Shown here: positions 8,390 through 18,059 of the stretch, piece after piece
How the letters are laid out: every line of letters begins with the position of its first letter
Position numbering within the stretch: position 1 is the stretch's first letter
NCBI RefSeq assembly: GCF_003611275.1
Contig: NZ_CP020694.1
Coordinates: forward strand, 558,001 to 622,000
Length of the DNA stretch: 64,000 bases
Direction: 5' to 3'
Source of the DNA: Sulfitobacter sp. D7
GTDB lineage: Bacteria > Pseudomonadota > Alphaproteobacteria > Rhodobacterales > Rhodobacteraceae
Made by a program: the position numbers and the translations under genes
Notes under the pieces: generated by a model
Database searches by the model: none
Seen by the model: only the letters and a program-made list of their open reading frames with translations
Told to the model about the DNA's origin: nothing

Positions 8390-8409
8390 GGTATTTGGAA
8401 AAGGATGAA
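8390..8409 (+). repeat. Second copy of the 20-bp box GGTATTTGRAAAAGGATGAA
   Basis: This 20-mer differs at one position from 47502-47521. It lies in the 163-bp gap between the HDAC-like start and the VOC stop. The hairpin half of the element is not preserved here. Confidence 0.55.
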
Positions 8410-8445
8410 GGGGGAAGGGAGGGGGCTCTGACAGCGGCGTTGCGG

Positions 8446-8916
8446 TCAGTTTGCCTCGGCCAGTAGGGCGGCGACATCGAGTGGGGAGTTGACCATTTTG
8501 AGGTCGCCTTGCGCATCGCGCGGCCAGTCGGCTTGGGGAAGGTCCCGGTACAATTCAACACCGTTGTTGTCGGGATCGCGCAGGTAGACCGCTTCGCTGA
8601 CGCCGTGATCGGCGGCGCCGTCCAATGTGATGCCAGCCTCAAGAACCCGGCGCAGGGCGCGCGCGAGCTGCTGTCGGTCGGGGTAGAGAAAGGCGCTGTG
8701 GTAAAGGCCGGTATGGCCCGGCGGCGGCGGGGTGGCGCCCGCGCTTTCCCATGTGTTCAGCCCGATGTGGTGATGATAGCCGCCCGCGCCTAGAAAAGCC
8801 GCCTGATCGCCGTAGCGTTGGGTCACGGCAAAGCCCAGCAAGTCGCCGTAAAAATGAATGGCGCGGTCAAGGTCGGCGACCTTGAGGTGCACATGGCCGA
8901 TGGTGGGGTGGGTCAT
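8446..8916 (-). CDS. VOC family protein (glyoxalase/extradiol dioxygenase fold)
   Basis: A 156-residue vicinal-oxygen-chelate protein. It starts with THPTIGHVHLKVADLDRA and FYGDLLGFAV, has GYHHHIGLNTWES in the middle, and repeats the fold with LYHSAFLYPDR and AVYLRDPDNNGVELYRD. The His-His-Glu metal triad is present (HVHL, YHSAF, VELY). It resembles the CatE-like dioxygenase group, but neighbours give no substrate. The ATG at 8916 is favoured over the GTG one codon earlier, because AAAGGA is well spaced to it. The downstream gene on the same strand is the HDAC homologue, 163 bp away. Confidence 0.85.
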   Translation of the reverse strand: MTHPTIGHVHLKVADLDRAIHFYGDLLGFAVTQRYGDQAAFLGAGGYHHHIGLNTWESAGATPPPPGHTGLYHSAFLYPDRQQLARALRRVLEAGITLDGAADHGVSEAVYLRDPDNNGVELYRDLPQADWPRDAQGDLKMVNSPLDVAALLAEAN

Positions 8917-9020
8917 CACTTGTCCTTTCGCTCTCCATTTAAGATGGCAGCGAGAGGGGGCAGGCGCAATTGCGTAGGAGAGCAGGGGGACTGTGCGGCA
9001 TTTCGCGCAGCCCCGGCCTG

Positions 9021-10037
9021 TCAGCCGACCATGCCGACGATCTCATAGGTGCGTTTGAGGATCGGGGCGGTGATTTCGCGGGCCTGTTCCGCGCCCCGGG
9101 CGAGGATGCGGTCGATCTCGGCCGGGTCGGCCATCAGCCGCTGCATTTCGGCGGTGATCGGGCCCATTTTGGAGACAGCCAGTTCTGCCAGCGCGGGTTT
9201 GAAGGTGCCAAACTGCTGGCCGCCGACTTCGGCCAAGACTTGATCGATGGTCTGGTCGCTGAGGGCGGCGTAGATGTTCACGAGGTTGCGCGCTTCGGGG
9301 CGGTCCTTCAGGCCCTCGGCCTCGGACGGCAGAGCGTCGGGGTCGGTTTTCGCTTTGCGGAACTTCTTGGCGATCGTGTCGGCATCGTCGGTGAGGTTGA
9401 TGCGGCTGGCGGGCGAAGGATCGGACTTCGACATTTTCTTGGACCCGTCGCGCAGGGACATGACGCGGGTGGCCGCGCCTTCGATCACCGGTTCGGTGAG
9501 GGGGAAGAAATCGACGCCGTAGTCGTGGTTGAACTTGGCCGCGATGTCGCGGGTCAATTCAAGGTGCTGTTTCTGGTCCTCGCCCACCGGCACATGGGTG
9601 GCGTGGTAGATCAGGATGTCGGCGGCCATCAGTGCGGGGTAGGCGAAAAGGCCGAGGGAGGCGGCCTCGGCATTTTTGCCGGCCTTGTCTTTCCACTGGG
9701 TCATGCGGCCCATCCAGCCCATGCGGGCGACGCAGTTGAAAATCCAAGCCAGTTGCGCGTGTTCGGGCACTTGGCTTTGGTTGATCAGGATGGACTTTTC
9801 CGGGTCGATGCCCGAAGCGATGAAACCGGCGCAGAGTTCGCGGGTGCTGCGTTTGAGGTCTTCGGGCTTTTGCGGGACCGTGATCGCGTGCAGGTCGACC
9901 ATGCAATAGATCGACTGAACGCCCTGTTCCTGAGCATCTGCAAAGCGTTTGAGCGCGCCCAGGTAGTTGCCCAGATGCAGGTCGCCCGAGGGCTGAATGC
10001 CGGAAAACACGCGCGGGGTGAATTGGGTTTCGGACAT
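9021..10037 (-). CDS. trpS: Tryptophan--tRNA ligase
   Basis: A 338-residue class I aminoacyl-tRNA synthetase. The HIGH-type signature is in [21 protein letters not shown], the KMSKS loop in [12 protein letters not shown], and the family block [19 protein letters not shown] lies between them. The length is normal for the bacterial enzyme. The start is the ATG at 10037; the open frame continues to 10385 but overlaps the divergent rhomboid-like gene without family similarity. The gene follows murJ and glnD on the same strand in an order that recurs in alphaproteobacteria, here interrupted by the oppositely oriented rhomboid homologue. Confidence 0.97.
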   Translation of the reverse strand: MSETQFTPRVFSGIQPSGDLHLGNYLGALKRFADAQEQGVQSIYCMVDLHAITVPQKPEDLKRSTRELCAGFIASGIDPEKSILINQSQVPEHAQLAWIFNCVARMGWMGRMTQWKDKAGKNAEAASLGLFAYPALMAADILIYHATHVPVGEDQKQHLELTRDIAAKFNHDYGVDFFPLTEPVIEGAATRVMSLRDGSKKMSKSDPSPASRINLTDDADTIAKKFRKAKTDPDALPSEAEGLKDRPEARNLVNIYAALSDQTIDQVLAEVGGQQFGTFKPALAELAVSKMGPITAEMQRLMADPAEIDRILARGAEQAREITAPILKRTYEIVGMVG

Positions 10038-10112
10038 CGGGCGGCACCTCTGGGCTGGAAAGTCTTGCGCGGCAGGCTTACTTCTGGCCGCGAACCCCGT
10101 CAAGGAGCGCCC

Positions 10113-10799
10113 ATGCAAGACCCTGATATCCAGCCCCCCGTGAACCCGCTGCCGCCTGCGGTTGTCGTGTTGTTTTTGGCCATTACTGGCGTTGAGGTGG
10201 TGTTGTCCTTGGCCGAGGCTGGGCTGGTCGGTGGCCCCGCTGCCGTAGGCTGGCGGCTGGCGCTGGTGCGCGATTTTGGCTTTTCGGGGCTGATTTTTGA
10301 CGCGATGATCGGGGCGGGCCAGTACCCGATTGAGCATATCTGGCGGGTGGTGACCTATCCGTTCATCCATCTCGGCTTTACCCATGCGATCTTTGCCGTC
10401 GTGCTGCTGTTGGCGCTGGGCAAGTTGGTGGCCGAGGCAATGGGGCAGATGGCCTTTCTGGTGATCTTTGTGCTGTCGGGGATCGGCGGGGCGTTGGTTT
10501 ATGGCGTGCTGTTGAACGATCCGGTTTGGTTGGCGGGCGCCTATCCAAATGTCTATGGGCTGATTGGCGGCTATAGTTTCGTGATGTGGCGGCGGTTGCT
10601 TGGCTCGGGCGGGCCGCAGTATCAGGCGTTCACGCTGATCGCTCTGCTGATGGGGCTACAGCTTTTCTGGGGCATCTTTTTTGAGACCGGCTTTTTGTGG
10701 GTCGCCGAGTTGGCCGGGTTCTTTTGTGGTTTTGGCCTGAGCTTTTTGGTCGCGCCCGGTGAATGGGCGCGACTGAGGGCGCGGTTGCAGCAGCGTTAA
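10113..10799 (+). CDS. Rhomboid-fold membrane protein lacking catalytic residues (pseudoprotease)
   Basis: A 228-residue polytopic membrane protein with rhomboid architecture. About six hydrophobic helices follow a proline-rich N terminus. The L1-TM2 region reads [19 protein letters not shown] (residues 78-96), as in rhomboids. The expected Asn after the His is Ala95 (HAIFA). The serine motif GxSG is replaced by GLIGG (Ile151), and the TM6 histidine (normally in AHLGG) is Glu199 ([10 protein letters not shown]). Proteolysis is therefore unlikely, and a binding or chaperone-like role, as in iRhoms and derlins, is an inference. The start ATG 10113 has AAGGAG eight bases upstream. The 3' end overlaps murJ by 4 bp in convergent orientation. 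Confidence 0.82.
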   Translation: MQDPDIQPPVNPLPPAVVVLFLAITGVEVVLSLAEAGLVGGPAAVGWRLALVRDFGFSGLIFDAMIGAGQYPIEHIWRVVTYPFIHLGFTHAIFAVVLLLALGKLVAEAMGQMAFLVIFVLSGIGGALVYGVLLNDPVWLAGAYPNVYGLIGGYSFVMWRRLLGSGGPQYQAFTLIALLMGLQLFWGIFFETGFLWVAELAGFFCGFGLSFLVAPGEWARLRARLQQR

Positions 10800-12337
10800 C
10801 CGCGCCGCATTGCGGATTTGAACTCGGACAGGCGGAAGGCGCCGATCAATTGGCCGATGCCGAAGTAGCTGATCGCGGCAATTGCAAGAAGCATCACCAG
10901 CGCCAGCCCACGCCACCATGGCAGGCCCAGCATCGGTTGCAGTGCCGCGTTGCCCAGCCAGAGGGCCACGCCCATCGCCGCAGAGGCGATAAGGATGCGC
11001 CAGATGCGCTTGTGGAACCGTGCGTCGAACTTGGCCGCAGCGCCGAAACGCCGCGCGCCGATGGCCAGACAAGCAAACATCGTCCAGCCCGCCAGTGTGG
11101 TCGCAACCGCCGGGGCGATCCATCCGATGAAGGGCGCAAGACCGACCGCGAGCACCGCGTTCACGACCATAGCGACCACGGCGAAGTAGAAGGGGCGGCG
11201 GGTGTCTTCGCGCGCGAAATAGACCGGCTGCAGAATCTTTTGTAACACGAATGATGGCAGGCCAAGGCCGTAAATCATCACCGCCGTTGCAATCGCAGCG
11301 GTGTCGTCGACGCCCGAGGCACCGCGTTCGAACAGCACCGTGACCAGTGCGAAGGGCACCACCATCAGCGCCACTGCCGAGGGGATCGTCAGGGCGAGTG
11401 AGATTTCGGCGGCGCGGCTTAGCGCGGTTTGCGCGCCGTCGTTGTCCCCGGCGCGCAGGCGGCGCGAGAGGTCGGGCAGTAGCACGATGCCCACAGCGAT
11501 ACCCACCACGCCCAGAGGCAGTTGATAGAGGCGGTCGGCGGCGAAAAGCCATGAGACGGCCTTGTCATATTGGCTGGCGACCAATTGTCCGACGACGAGG
11601 TTGATCTGCATCACGCCCGAGGCCAGTGCGGCGGGCAGGGCGATGACGATCATCGCGCGCATGTCGGGGGTCCAGCGGGGCCGTGAGGGGCGCAGGGGGA
11701 AGCCCGCTTGGGCCGCGGCGCGCCATGTCAGGGCAAGCTGCGCCACGCCAGCCACCGGGATTGACCAGATTAGCCAGAGCGCCACCTCGCCCCCGGTGAG
11801 CGCGGCGAAGGTCATGGCGGCGATGACGAAGATGTTCAGCAGCACCGGCGCGGCGGCGGCCACGGCAAAGCGTCCGGTGGCGTTCAGGATACCGGAAAAC
11901 AGCGCCGAGAGTGACATGCACAGGATATAGGGAAAGGCGATACGGCCAAAGGCGACGGTCATATCGAACCGAGGGTCGCCGACAAAGCCTTCGGCGGTCA
12001 GCCAGACCAACCCGGGCATAAAGATCATGCCCAAGGCGGTCAGCGCGAGCACCACCAGCGCCAATCCGTTGAAGGCATCGCGGGCGAATTTGCCAGCGCC
12101 TTCCTCGCCCTCCAGCTTTTTGGCGAACATCGGCACGAAGGCGGCGTTGAACGCGCCCTCGGCAAAGAAACGGCGGAACATATTGGGCAGGCGGAAGGCG
12201 GCGACGAAGGCGTCCATCACCGGACCGGGGCCGATGAGCGACAGCAACAGCACCTCCCGCAGGAAGCCGAGCACACGGCTGAGCAAGGTCCAGACACCGA
12301 CAGTGAAAAAGCCGGACATAAGACGGATAGGTTTCAT
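10796..12337 (-). CDS. murJ: Lipid II flippase MurJ
   Basis: A 513-residue inner-membrane protein of the MOP/MviN family that flips lipid II to the periplasm for peptidoglycan synthesis. The N terminus (GFFTVGVWTLLSRVLGFLREVLL) and the loop FVAAFRLPNMFRRFFAEGAFNAAFVPMF are diagnostic of MurJ, including the charged residues of the first helices. Some fourteen hydrophobic segments follow. The start is the ATG at 12337; the TTG one codon earlier is less likely. It lies in the trpS-murJ-glnD neighbourhood conserved in the family. Confidence 0.96.
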   Translation of the reverse strand: MKPIRLMSGFFTVGVWTLLSRVLGFLREVLLLSLIGPGPVMDAFVAAFRLPNMFRRFFAEGAFNAAFVPMFAKKLEGEEGAGKFARDAFNGLALVVLALTALGMIFMPGLVWLTAEGFVGDPRFDMTVAFGRIAFPYILCMSLSALFSGILNATGRFAVAAAAPVLLNIFVIAAMTFAALTGGEVALWLIWSIPVAGVAQLALTWRAAAQAGFPLRPSRPRWTPDMRAMIVIALPAALASGVMQINLVVGQLVASQYDKAVSWLFAADRLYQLPLGVVGIAVGIVLLPDLSRRLRAGDNDGAQTALSRAAEISLALTIPSAVALMVVPFALVTVLFERGASGVDDTAAIATAVMIYGLGLPSFVLQKILQPVYFAREDTRRPFYFAVVAMVVNAVLAVGLAPFIGWIAPAVATTLAGWTMFACLAIGARRFGAAAKFDARFHKRIWRILIASAAMGVALWLGNAALQPMLGLPWWRGLALVMLLAIAAISYFGIGQLIGAFRLSEFKSAMRRG

Positions 12338-12448
12338 CAAAAGGTGCCTTAAATTGCGCTGAGGTGATCCCTAGCGCGGGCGCTTACCCGGTGCAATCGC
12401 GGTGAGCGGTGCCGAAAGGCTGGCCCCTCAGCTTTGGCAAGGTGGCGC

Positions 12449-13000
12449 TTATCCCCCGGTGGGGTAGATGAACCCATTGATCGGATAGGTGCTGCCAAAG
12501 GCGCCGGGCTGGCTTTCGACCTGCACGGCAGACCAGTCGTTGGCCTTGGACACATCGATCACCGCCATCTTGAGCGAGACCTGATTGCGTTTCCAATTGG
12601 CGTGATCCACCCGGATTTCGCGCGGCGAGACGACATCGGAAACCACAGCGATATGCCCCATCGGCAACGAGCTGGTCCCGCTAAACGCCATAACGGCACC
12701 GACCACCGGCTCATCACCGCGCGGATAAAGCCCCTTGGCCTTGTCCCACCACGTTTCCGCATTGCCGCGAATCTGGATGCCGCTGACATTGCGGGCAAAG
12801 GGCACGCACCAAACACGTTGGCCCTTGGCGCGCATGTCTTGGGCTGTCTGCACGGCCATGAAATGGCGCTGCGGATCTATTCCTGAGAAATCATAGGGCT
12901 GCGGGATGTCAGGCGCTTTGGCGCAGGCTGCCGTCAAAAGAAGTGTGGCGCAAAGGGCCATCAGGCCCCGGTTCGGCAGTGCTGCGCGTTTGACGCTCAT
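12449..13000 (-). CDS. CHAP domain-containing putative lipoprotein
   Basis: A 183-residue exported protein. The N terminus has basic residues, then a hydrophobic stretch ending in LLLTAACAK, which resembles a lipobox with an unusual Thr at -3. The body fits a CHAP (NlpC/P60-type) fold: VWCVPFARNVSG supplies the candidate catalytic Cys, LPMGHIAVVSDV the His, and IRVDHANW the third polar position. Many CHAP proteins are peptidoglycan amidases, which fits its position between murJ and glnD, but the catalytic role is inferred. The ATG at 13000 is preceded by GAGGGAC, so the ATG at 13015 is rejected. Confidence 0.78.
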   Translation of the reverse strand: MSVKRAALPNRGLMALCATLLLTAACAKAPDIPQPYDFSGIDPQRHFMAVQTAQDMRAKGQRVWCVPFARNVSGIQIRGNAETWWDKAKGLYPRGDEPVVGAVMAFSGTSSLPMGHIAVVSDVVSPREIRVDHANWKRNQVSLKMAVIDVSKANDWSAVQVESQPGAFGSTYPINGFIYPTGG

Positions 13001-13128
13001 ATGTCCCTCATTCATGGAATCCCGCGCTTCTGCCGGGTTGAAAGGGATTTTGAGGATCCCATGTCAAAAGCAAAGCGCGGAAATAGAGGGTGGCGGGATT
13101 TTGCCAGTCAAAGCGTGCCGAAGGAACC

Positions 13129-15930
13129 CTAGCCCTCGGCCCGCTCAACCCCTGCGGCAATCGCTTCGCGCAGGCGCTTTTCCAAGGTCCGCTGCTTGGC
13201 CTCGGTGTAGTATTTCAGGCCGAACATGTCTTTGACGTAGAAGGTATCGACCACCTGCTCGCCAAAGGTCGCGATCACGGCGTTGGCAATATAGACGTTC
13301 GAGCCAGCCAAGGTGCGGGTCAGATCATAAAGAAGGCCGGGCCGGTCGCGGGTGTCGACCTCGATGATCGTATAGATTTCAGACCCTTCGTTGTCGAAAG
13401 TAATATGGGTCGGCACCTTAAAAGCGCGTTCGCGTTTCTTGACCTTATCGCGCGATTTCAGCGCATCGCGGGCGACGATTTCACCGCGGAGGGTCTTTTC
13501 GATCGTGTCGCGCAGGCGCGGCAGACGCGAAGCTTCATAGGCGTTGCCTTCGCTGTCCTGAATCCAGAAGGCATCGGTCACGAAACCGTCTTTGGTGGTA
13601 TAGCTGCGCGCGTCGACGACATTGGCCCCGACCAGTGCAAGCGCCCCCGCAAGCCGAGCAAAGATGCCCGGATGATCGGCCATGACAAAGCTGGCGCGGG
13701 TGGCACCGCGATCCTCATCCGGGTGCAGGTCGATGCGGATATCATCGTTGCCGATGTCGCGCAGCAGTTCCGCAAAGGCGACATGGGCGGTGACATGCAG
13801 ACCCTGCCAATAGGGCGGGTAGTGGCGGGCGGTCTCTTGCTGCAAAAGCTTGCGCGGCCAGTCGGAAAGCGCGGCGCGCAGGGCTTTCTTGGCCTCCGCC
13901 CCCCGGTTCTCGCGGTTGAGATCTTCAAGCCCGGTTTCAAGTGCCCGCTCGGTCTGGCGATAGAGGGCCCGGATCAGCACCGCTTTCCAATTGTTCCACG
14001 TGTTCGGCCCGACGCCGCGAATGTCGCAGACCGTCAGCACACAGAGCAGGTCGAGCCGTTTGACCGTCTGTACCGCCTTGGCAAAATCGCGCACCGTGCG
14101 CGGATCGGCGATGTCACGTTTCTGGGCCATGTCAGACATCAGAAGGTGATAGCGCACCAGCCATTCCACGGTGTCGACCTCATCGCGTTTCAGCCCCAGC
14201 CGCGGGCCGATGCGCCGCGCGAGTTTCGCGCCGATGATCGAATGATCCTCGGGCCGCCCTTTGCCGATGTCATGCAGCAGCAGTGCCACATAAAGCACCT
14301 TGCGATTGACCCCGCGCTTCAGGATCGAAGAGGCAACGGGCAGTTCTTCTTCCAGCTCGCCTTTTTCGATCCGGGCGAGGTTGGCAATGCACTGGATGGT
14401 ATGTTCGTCCACGGTGTAGGAGTGGTACATATTGAACTGCATCATCGCCACGATGGGCTCAAACTCAGGGATGAAGGCGCCCAAGACGCCCAATTCGTTC
14501 ATCCGCCGCAGGGAGCGTTCAGGATTGCCGTGTTTCAACAGCAGATCAAGGAAGATGCGCCGCGCCTCGGGTGTGCGGCGCATGTCATCGTCGATCAGCG
14601 CGAGGTTGGCTTTAATCAGCCGCATTGCGTCCGGGTGGATCAGCATCCCCGTGCGCAGCGCTTCTTCAAAGATCCGCAGCAGGTTCAACTTGTCTTGCAG
14701 AAACTCTTGGTCGTCCTTTAGCGCGATGCGGTTGTGGACCACCTGAAACCCCTCGCGCATTTTCGGGCGGCGGCGAAAGATGCGCTCCAGCAGCGGCTCG
14801 GCCTTCATATGCGACGCTTCAAGCCCGCTGACAAAGATACGGGTCAGATCCCCCACCGCCGTTGCGTGGCGGAAATAGGCCTGCATGAAGATCTCGACGC
14901 CCCGCCGGCCCCCGATATCCTGATAGCCCATCGCTTGGGCAACCTGCACCTGCATGTCAAAGGTCAACTGTTCCGTCGCGCGACCTGCAATCAGGTGAAG
15001 ATGCCCGCGCACGGCCCAGAGAAAGGCCTCGGCCTCGCGGAAGGTGTCGTATTCATCGGCGCGAAAGACACCGAGATCGACCAGATCGGCGACCCGGTCC
15101 ACGTCATGGATGAACTTGGCAATCCAAAAGAGTGAATGCAGATCGCGCAGCCCGCCTTTGCCTTCCTTGACGTTGGGCTCGACCATATAGCGCTCACCCT
15201 GTTTCAGGTGGCGGTTGTCGCGCTCCTCCAGCTTGGCTTCGATGAAATCCTTCCCGGCGCCCGAAAAGAGGTCGTTCTTAAGGCGTTCGGAAAGCTCTTG
15301 GGCGAGGGTGAGATCGCCATCGATGAACCGGTTTTCCAGCAGAGCGGTCTGGATGGTGTAGTCATCGGCCCCAAGCCGCAGGCAATCTTCGATGGTGCGG
15401 GTGGCGTGACCTACCTTCAGCTTCAAATCCCACAGGATATAGAGCATCGATTCAATCACGCTCTCCGACCAAGCGGTGGCCTTGTAGGGGATGAGGAAAA
15501 GCAGATCGACATCGGAAAAGGGCGCCATCTCTCCCCGGCCATAGCCGCCCACGCCGATCATGGCGAGCCGTTCACCCTCGGTCGGGTTCGGATTGGGGTG
15601 CAGAACCTGCGTGGCAATCTGCAAGACGCAGCGCAGCAGTTGGTCGGTAAGATAGGTGTAGGAAGAGGTCATCGCCCGCGCATCAAAGGGCGATTCCGCA
15701 AAGCCCGCGGCGATTGCCTTGCGGCCTGCCTGCTGGGCTTCTTGGATGAGGGGGACGATCTCGGCCCGCAGCGCGGCACCTTCCAGCGTGCTATCGCGTT
15801 GCGAAAGGGCCTGCCAGACGGCTGTATCGTCAAAGATTTGTTCGGGCGCGCAAATCAGGCGCGGGTGTCGACGCGCGCCTGATGTTGTTGTCGGTTTCGC
15901 GAGGTCCAATTCAGAAACCAGCCCCGCCAA
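13129..15930 (-). CDS. glnD: [Protein-PII] uridylyltransferase / UMP-removing enzyme
   Basis: A protein of about 930 residues that uridylylates and deuridylylates PII proteins, the glutamine sensor of nitrogen control. In order: a nucleotidyltransferase domain near residues 125-150 (GVGGYGRGEMAPFSDVDLLFL contains the GG and DxD metal site), an HD hydrolase domain near residue 550 (LLHDIGKGRPEDHS), and two C-terminal ACT domains (starting around ADHPGIFARLAGAL and DTRDRPGLLYDLTRTL). All catalytic elements are intact. No ATG suits the N terminus. The frame begins at a TTG (15930) that overlaps the upstream lipoprotein gene, and TTG 15909, just past that gene's stop, is an alternative. Confidence 0.95.
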   Translation of the reverse strand: MAGLVSELDLAKPTTTSGARRHPRLICAPEQIFDDTAVWQALSQRDSTLEGAALRAEIVPLIQEAQQAGRKAIAAGFAESPFDARAMTSSYTYLTDQLLRCVLQIATQVLHPNPNPTEGERLAMIGVGGYGRGEMAPFSDVDLLFLIPYKATAWSESVIESMLYILWDLKLKVGHATRTIEDCLRLGADDYTIQTALLENRFIDGDLTLAQELSERLKNDLFSGAGKDFIEAKLEERDNRHLKQGERYMVEPNVKEGKGGLRDLHSLFWIAKFIHDVDRVADLVDLGVFRADEYDTFREAEAFLWAVRGHLHLIAGRATEQLTFDMQVQVAQAMGYQDIGGRRGVEIFMQAYFRHATAVGDLTRIFVSGLEASHMKAEPLLERIFRRRPKMREGFQVVHNRIALKDDQEFLQDKLNLLRIFEEALRTGMLIHPDAMRLIKANLALIDDDMRRTPEARRIFLDLLLKHGNPERSLRRMNELGVLGAFIPEFEPIVAMMQFNMYHSYTVDEHTIQCIANLARIEKGELEEELPVASSILKRGVNRKVLYVALLLHDIGKGRPEDHSIIGAKLARRIGPRLGLKRDEVDTVEWLVRYHLLMSDMAQKRDIADPRTVRDFAKAVQTVKRLDLLCVLTVCDIRGVGPNTWNNWKAVLIRALYRQTERALETGLEDLNRENRGAEAKKALRAALSDWPRKLLQQETARHYPPYWQGLHVTAHVAFAELLRDIGNDDIRIDLHPDEDRGATRASFVMADHPGIFARLAGALALVGANVVDARSYTTKDGFVTDAFWIQDSEGNAYEASRLPRLRDTIEKTLRGEIVARDALKSRDKVKKRERAFKVPTHITFDNEGSEIYTIIEVDTRDRPGLLYDLTRTLAGSNVYIANAVIATFGEQVVDTFYVKDMFGLKYYTEAKQRTLEKRLREAIAAGVERAEG

Positions 15931-17092
15931 AGCCGCGCGGCGCTGGGTCTAGCACGACAACCCGGTTGTTGCGGATCGTGGCCACGGCCAGCGCACGTTC
16001 ATTGGCGCCATCGCGGCGCAGACGGAAGATGCCGCTGGCCCCTTGGAAACCCGCCCCTTGGGTGAGGGCCGCACCGGAAAGCGCGTTGGATTTGCCGCTC
16101 TTTACCAAGGACCCGATCGCCGCGATCCCGTCAAAGGCCAGCCCGGCCAAAGGATGGGGGTCGCTGCCATAGGCCGCTTTGTAGCGGTTGGAGAAGGCAC
16201 CGCTTGCCGCTGTGTCTGGCAGGGCAAACCAGCCGCCCTGCACGCCGGGTAGGGCCAGCGTTTGCTGCGGGATGTCCCAACGGGTCAGGCCGACATATTG
16301 TGTGGTCGCCGATTGGATCCCAGCTTCGGGCAGCAGCTCTGCGAAAAGTGGCAGGGCACTGGCCGAGGACGTTGTGAGGAACAGCGCATTCGCGCCACTG
16401 CCTTCGATCGTCGCCTTGACCCGCGGCACGGCAGCCACGACCGACTCTTGGCTCAACGCGTAATCCACGGTGCCCGCCAGTGTCGCGCCATTGGCGCTGA
16501 TCGCCTGAACAATCGCATCACGGCCCAGTTGACCGGCAAGGTCTTGACCATGCAGCACGACCATTTTGTCTTTGCCATTGCGCTTGGCAAAGCTCACCAA
16601 ACGGTTGGCGGTATTGGCAAAGGTCGGCCCAAGCACGAAGACATTGCCGCCCGCGATGGTCGGGTTGTTCGAGAAAGAGATCACATTGACCCCGGAAGAG
16701 GCCACCGCCACGCCGGCCGCATTGGCCGCCTCGCCGTAAACCGGCCCGAGGATGATCTTGGCCCCTTCATTCACCGCCTGAGAGGCAGCGGCAGCGGCTT
16801 TGCTGGCGTTGCCCGCGGTGCCATAGACGCGCAGGTCAATCTCGACGCCGCCAAGGTCGCGCATCGCAAGACGCGCAGCATTCTCAAGGTTTTTGGCCAG
16901 CAACTCATCGCTAGCAGAGCCACCGCGCGGCACCAAAAGCGCGACAGGAACGGGGGCAGAGGGGTCAATGCGCGGGCCGCCGGAATTGGCGCCGCCGATG
17001 GCGACGGGCTGACAGGCCGCCAGCAGGACCGCGAATAGAGGCAATAAGAGCAGGTGCATCTTCTTGCGGAAGGCTCGGAAACAGGCAATCAT
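15911..17092 (-). CDS. LppC/LpoA-type penicillin-binding protein activator lipoprotein
   Basis: A 393-residue lipoprotein with a signal sequence ending in a good lipobox (FAVLLAAC, Cys about 27). The mature part has a periplasmic binding-protein fold like LpoA/LppC and branched-chain amino acid binding proteins: VALLVPRGG, ARLAMRDLGGVEIDLRVYGT, ILGPVYGEAANAAGV, FSNNPTIAGGNVFVLGPT. In gammaproteobacteria LpoA activates PBP1a. In alphaproteobacteria the same family is annotated by homology only. A GGGGAG ribosome site precedes the ATG at 17092. It is divergent from rsmI, a pairing conserved in many proteobacteria. Confidence 0.88.
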   Translation of the reverse strand: MIACFRAFRKKMHLLLLPLFAVLLAACQPVAIGGANSGGPRIDPSAPVPVALLVPRGGSASDELLAKNLENAARLAMRDLGGVEIDLRVYGTAGNASKAAAAASQAVNEGAKIILGPVYGEAANAAGVAVASSGVNVISFSNNPTIAGGNVFVLGPTFANTANRLVSFAKRNGKDKMVVLHGQDLAGQLGRDAIVQAISANGATLAGTVDYALSQESVVAAVPRVKATIEGSGANALFLTTSSASALPLFAELLPEAGIQSATTQYVGLTRWDIPQQTLALPGVQGGWFALPDTAASGAFSNRYKAAYGSDPHPLAGLAFDGIAAIGSLVKSGKSNALSGAALTQGAGFQGASGIFRLRRDGANERALAVATIRNNRVVVLDPAPRGFGGAGF

Positions 17093-17179
17093 TTGTATTC
17101 ACTCCCCGGTGGTGGCAAGACGACGACGGTCGCCGGAACATGGCCGCGATCATAGTCACTGCGAAAGGCGGGTCCAGCG

Positions 17180-18037
17180 TTGAAATTCCTCAAGACAGAT
17201 CTAGCCCCAGGACTTTATTTCGTGGGCGTCCCAATCGGCACCGCACGCGATATCACGCTGCGTGCGCTGGACACGCTCGCCGCGGCGGATCTGCTTGCGG
17301 CCGAAGACACGCGCAGCCTGCGCAGGCTTATGGAAATCCACGGGGTGCCGCTTAATGGACGCAAGGTGATCGCCCTGCACGACCACAGCGGCCCATCCGT
17401 GCAAGAGCGGCTTATCGCGGCGGTCCGTGAGGGCAAATCGGTCGCCTATGCGTCAGAGGCGGGCATGCCCCTGATCGCCGATCCGGGCTTCGAGCTTAGC
17501 CGTGCCGCCGCCGAGGCGGGGGTGATGCAGACCTGCGCACCGGGGCCCTCGGCGGTGCTGACCGCGCTGGCGCTGGGCGGCCTGCCGACGGATGCGTTTT
17601 TCTTCGCAGGCTTCCTGCCCAATAGTAAATCCGCACGGATCGCGGCGCTGGAAAAGCTGCGCGACGTGCCGGGAACCTTGGTATTTTACGAATCACCCAA
17701 ACGGCTTGGGGCCATGCTGCGCGATGCGGCAACCGCGCTGGGCGCGGGGCGTAAAGCAGCCATGTGCCGAGAGTTGACCAAGAAGTTCGAAGAGATTCAA
17801 CGCGATACGCTTGAAAACCTTGCAGAGACCTATCAGGGCCAATCGCCAAAAGGCGAAGTGGTCGTTCTTATTGATCGAAGCCGTTCAGAGTCTGTTAATC
17901 ACCTTGACCTAGAAACAGATTTGCAACGGGCGCTTAAAGAGATGTCGATGCGTGACGCTGTCGATTTGGTGGCGCAGGCCCATGGCCTGCCACGGCGGCA
18001 AGTCTATCAGGCGGCATTGGCGCTCGGCAAAGGTTAG
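17180..18037 (+). CDS. rsmI: 16S rRNA (cytidine1402-2'-O)-methyltransferase
   Basis: A 285-residue SAM-dependent methylase that modifies C1402 in the decoding centre of 16S rRNA. Tetrapyrrole-methylase fold signatures are present: GLYFVGVPIGTARDITLRAL, the AAEDTRSLRRLMEIHG block, ASEAGMPLIADPG and PGPSAVLTALALGGLPTDAFFFAGFLP, then YESPKRLGAML and RELTKKFEE. The start is a TTG at 17180, with AAGGCGG upstream; no ATG lies in frame near it. YraN follows directly, 22 bp after the stop. Confidence 0.95.
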   Translation: MKFLKTDLAPGLYFVGVPIGTARDITLRALDTLAAADLLAAEDTRSLRRLMEIHGVPLNGRKVIALHDHSGPSVQERLIAAVREGKSVAYASEAGMPLIADPGFELSRAAAEAGVMQTCAPGPSAVLTALALGGLPTDAFFFAGFLPNSKSARIAALEKLRDVPGTLVFYESPKRLGAMLRDAATALGAGRKAAMCRELTKKFEEIQRDTLENLAETYQGQSPKGEVVVLIDRSRSESVNHLDLETDLQRALKEMSMRDAVDLVAQAHGLPRRQVYQAALALGKG

Positions 18038-18059
18038 GACAACGGTCGGAGTAACGAAC

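Noticed and set aside
8970..10112. N-terminal extension of the rhomboid-like frame
   Set aside because: This stretch is antisense to trpS. The membrane protein starts at the ATG at 10113 with its own ribosome site.
13090..14721. A 543-codon plus-strand open frame
   Set aside because: It is antisense to glnD, which has clear domains, and shows only shadow composition.
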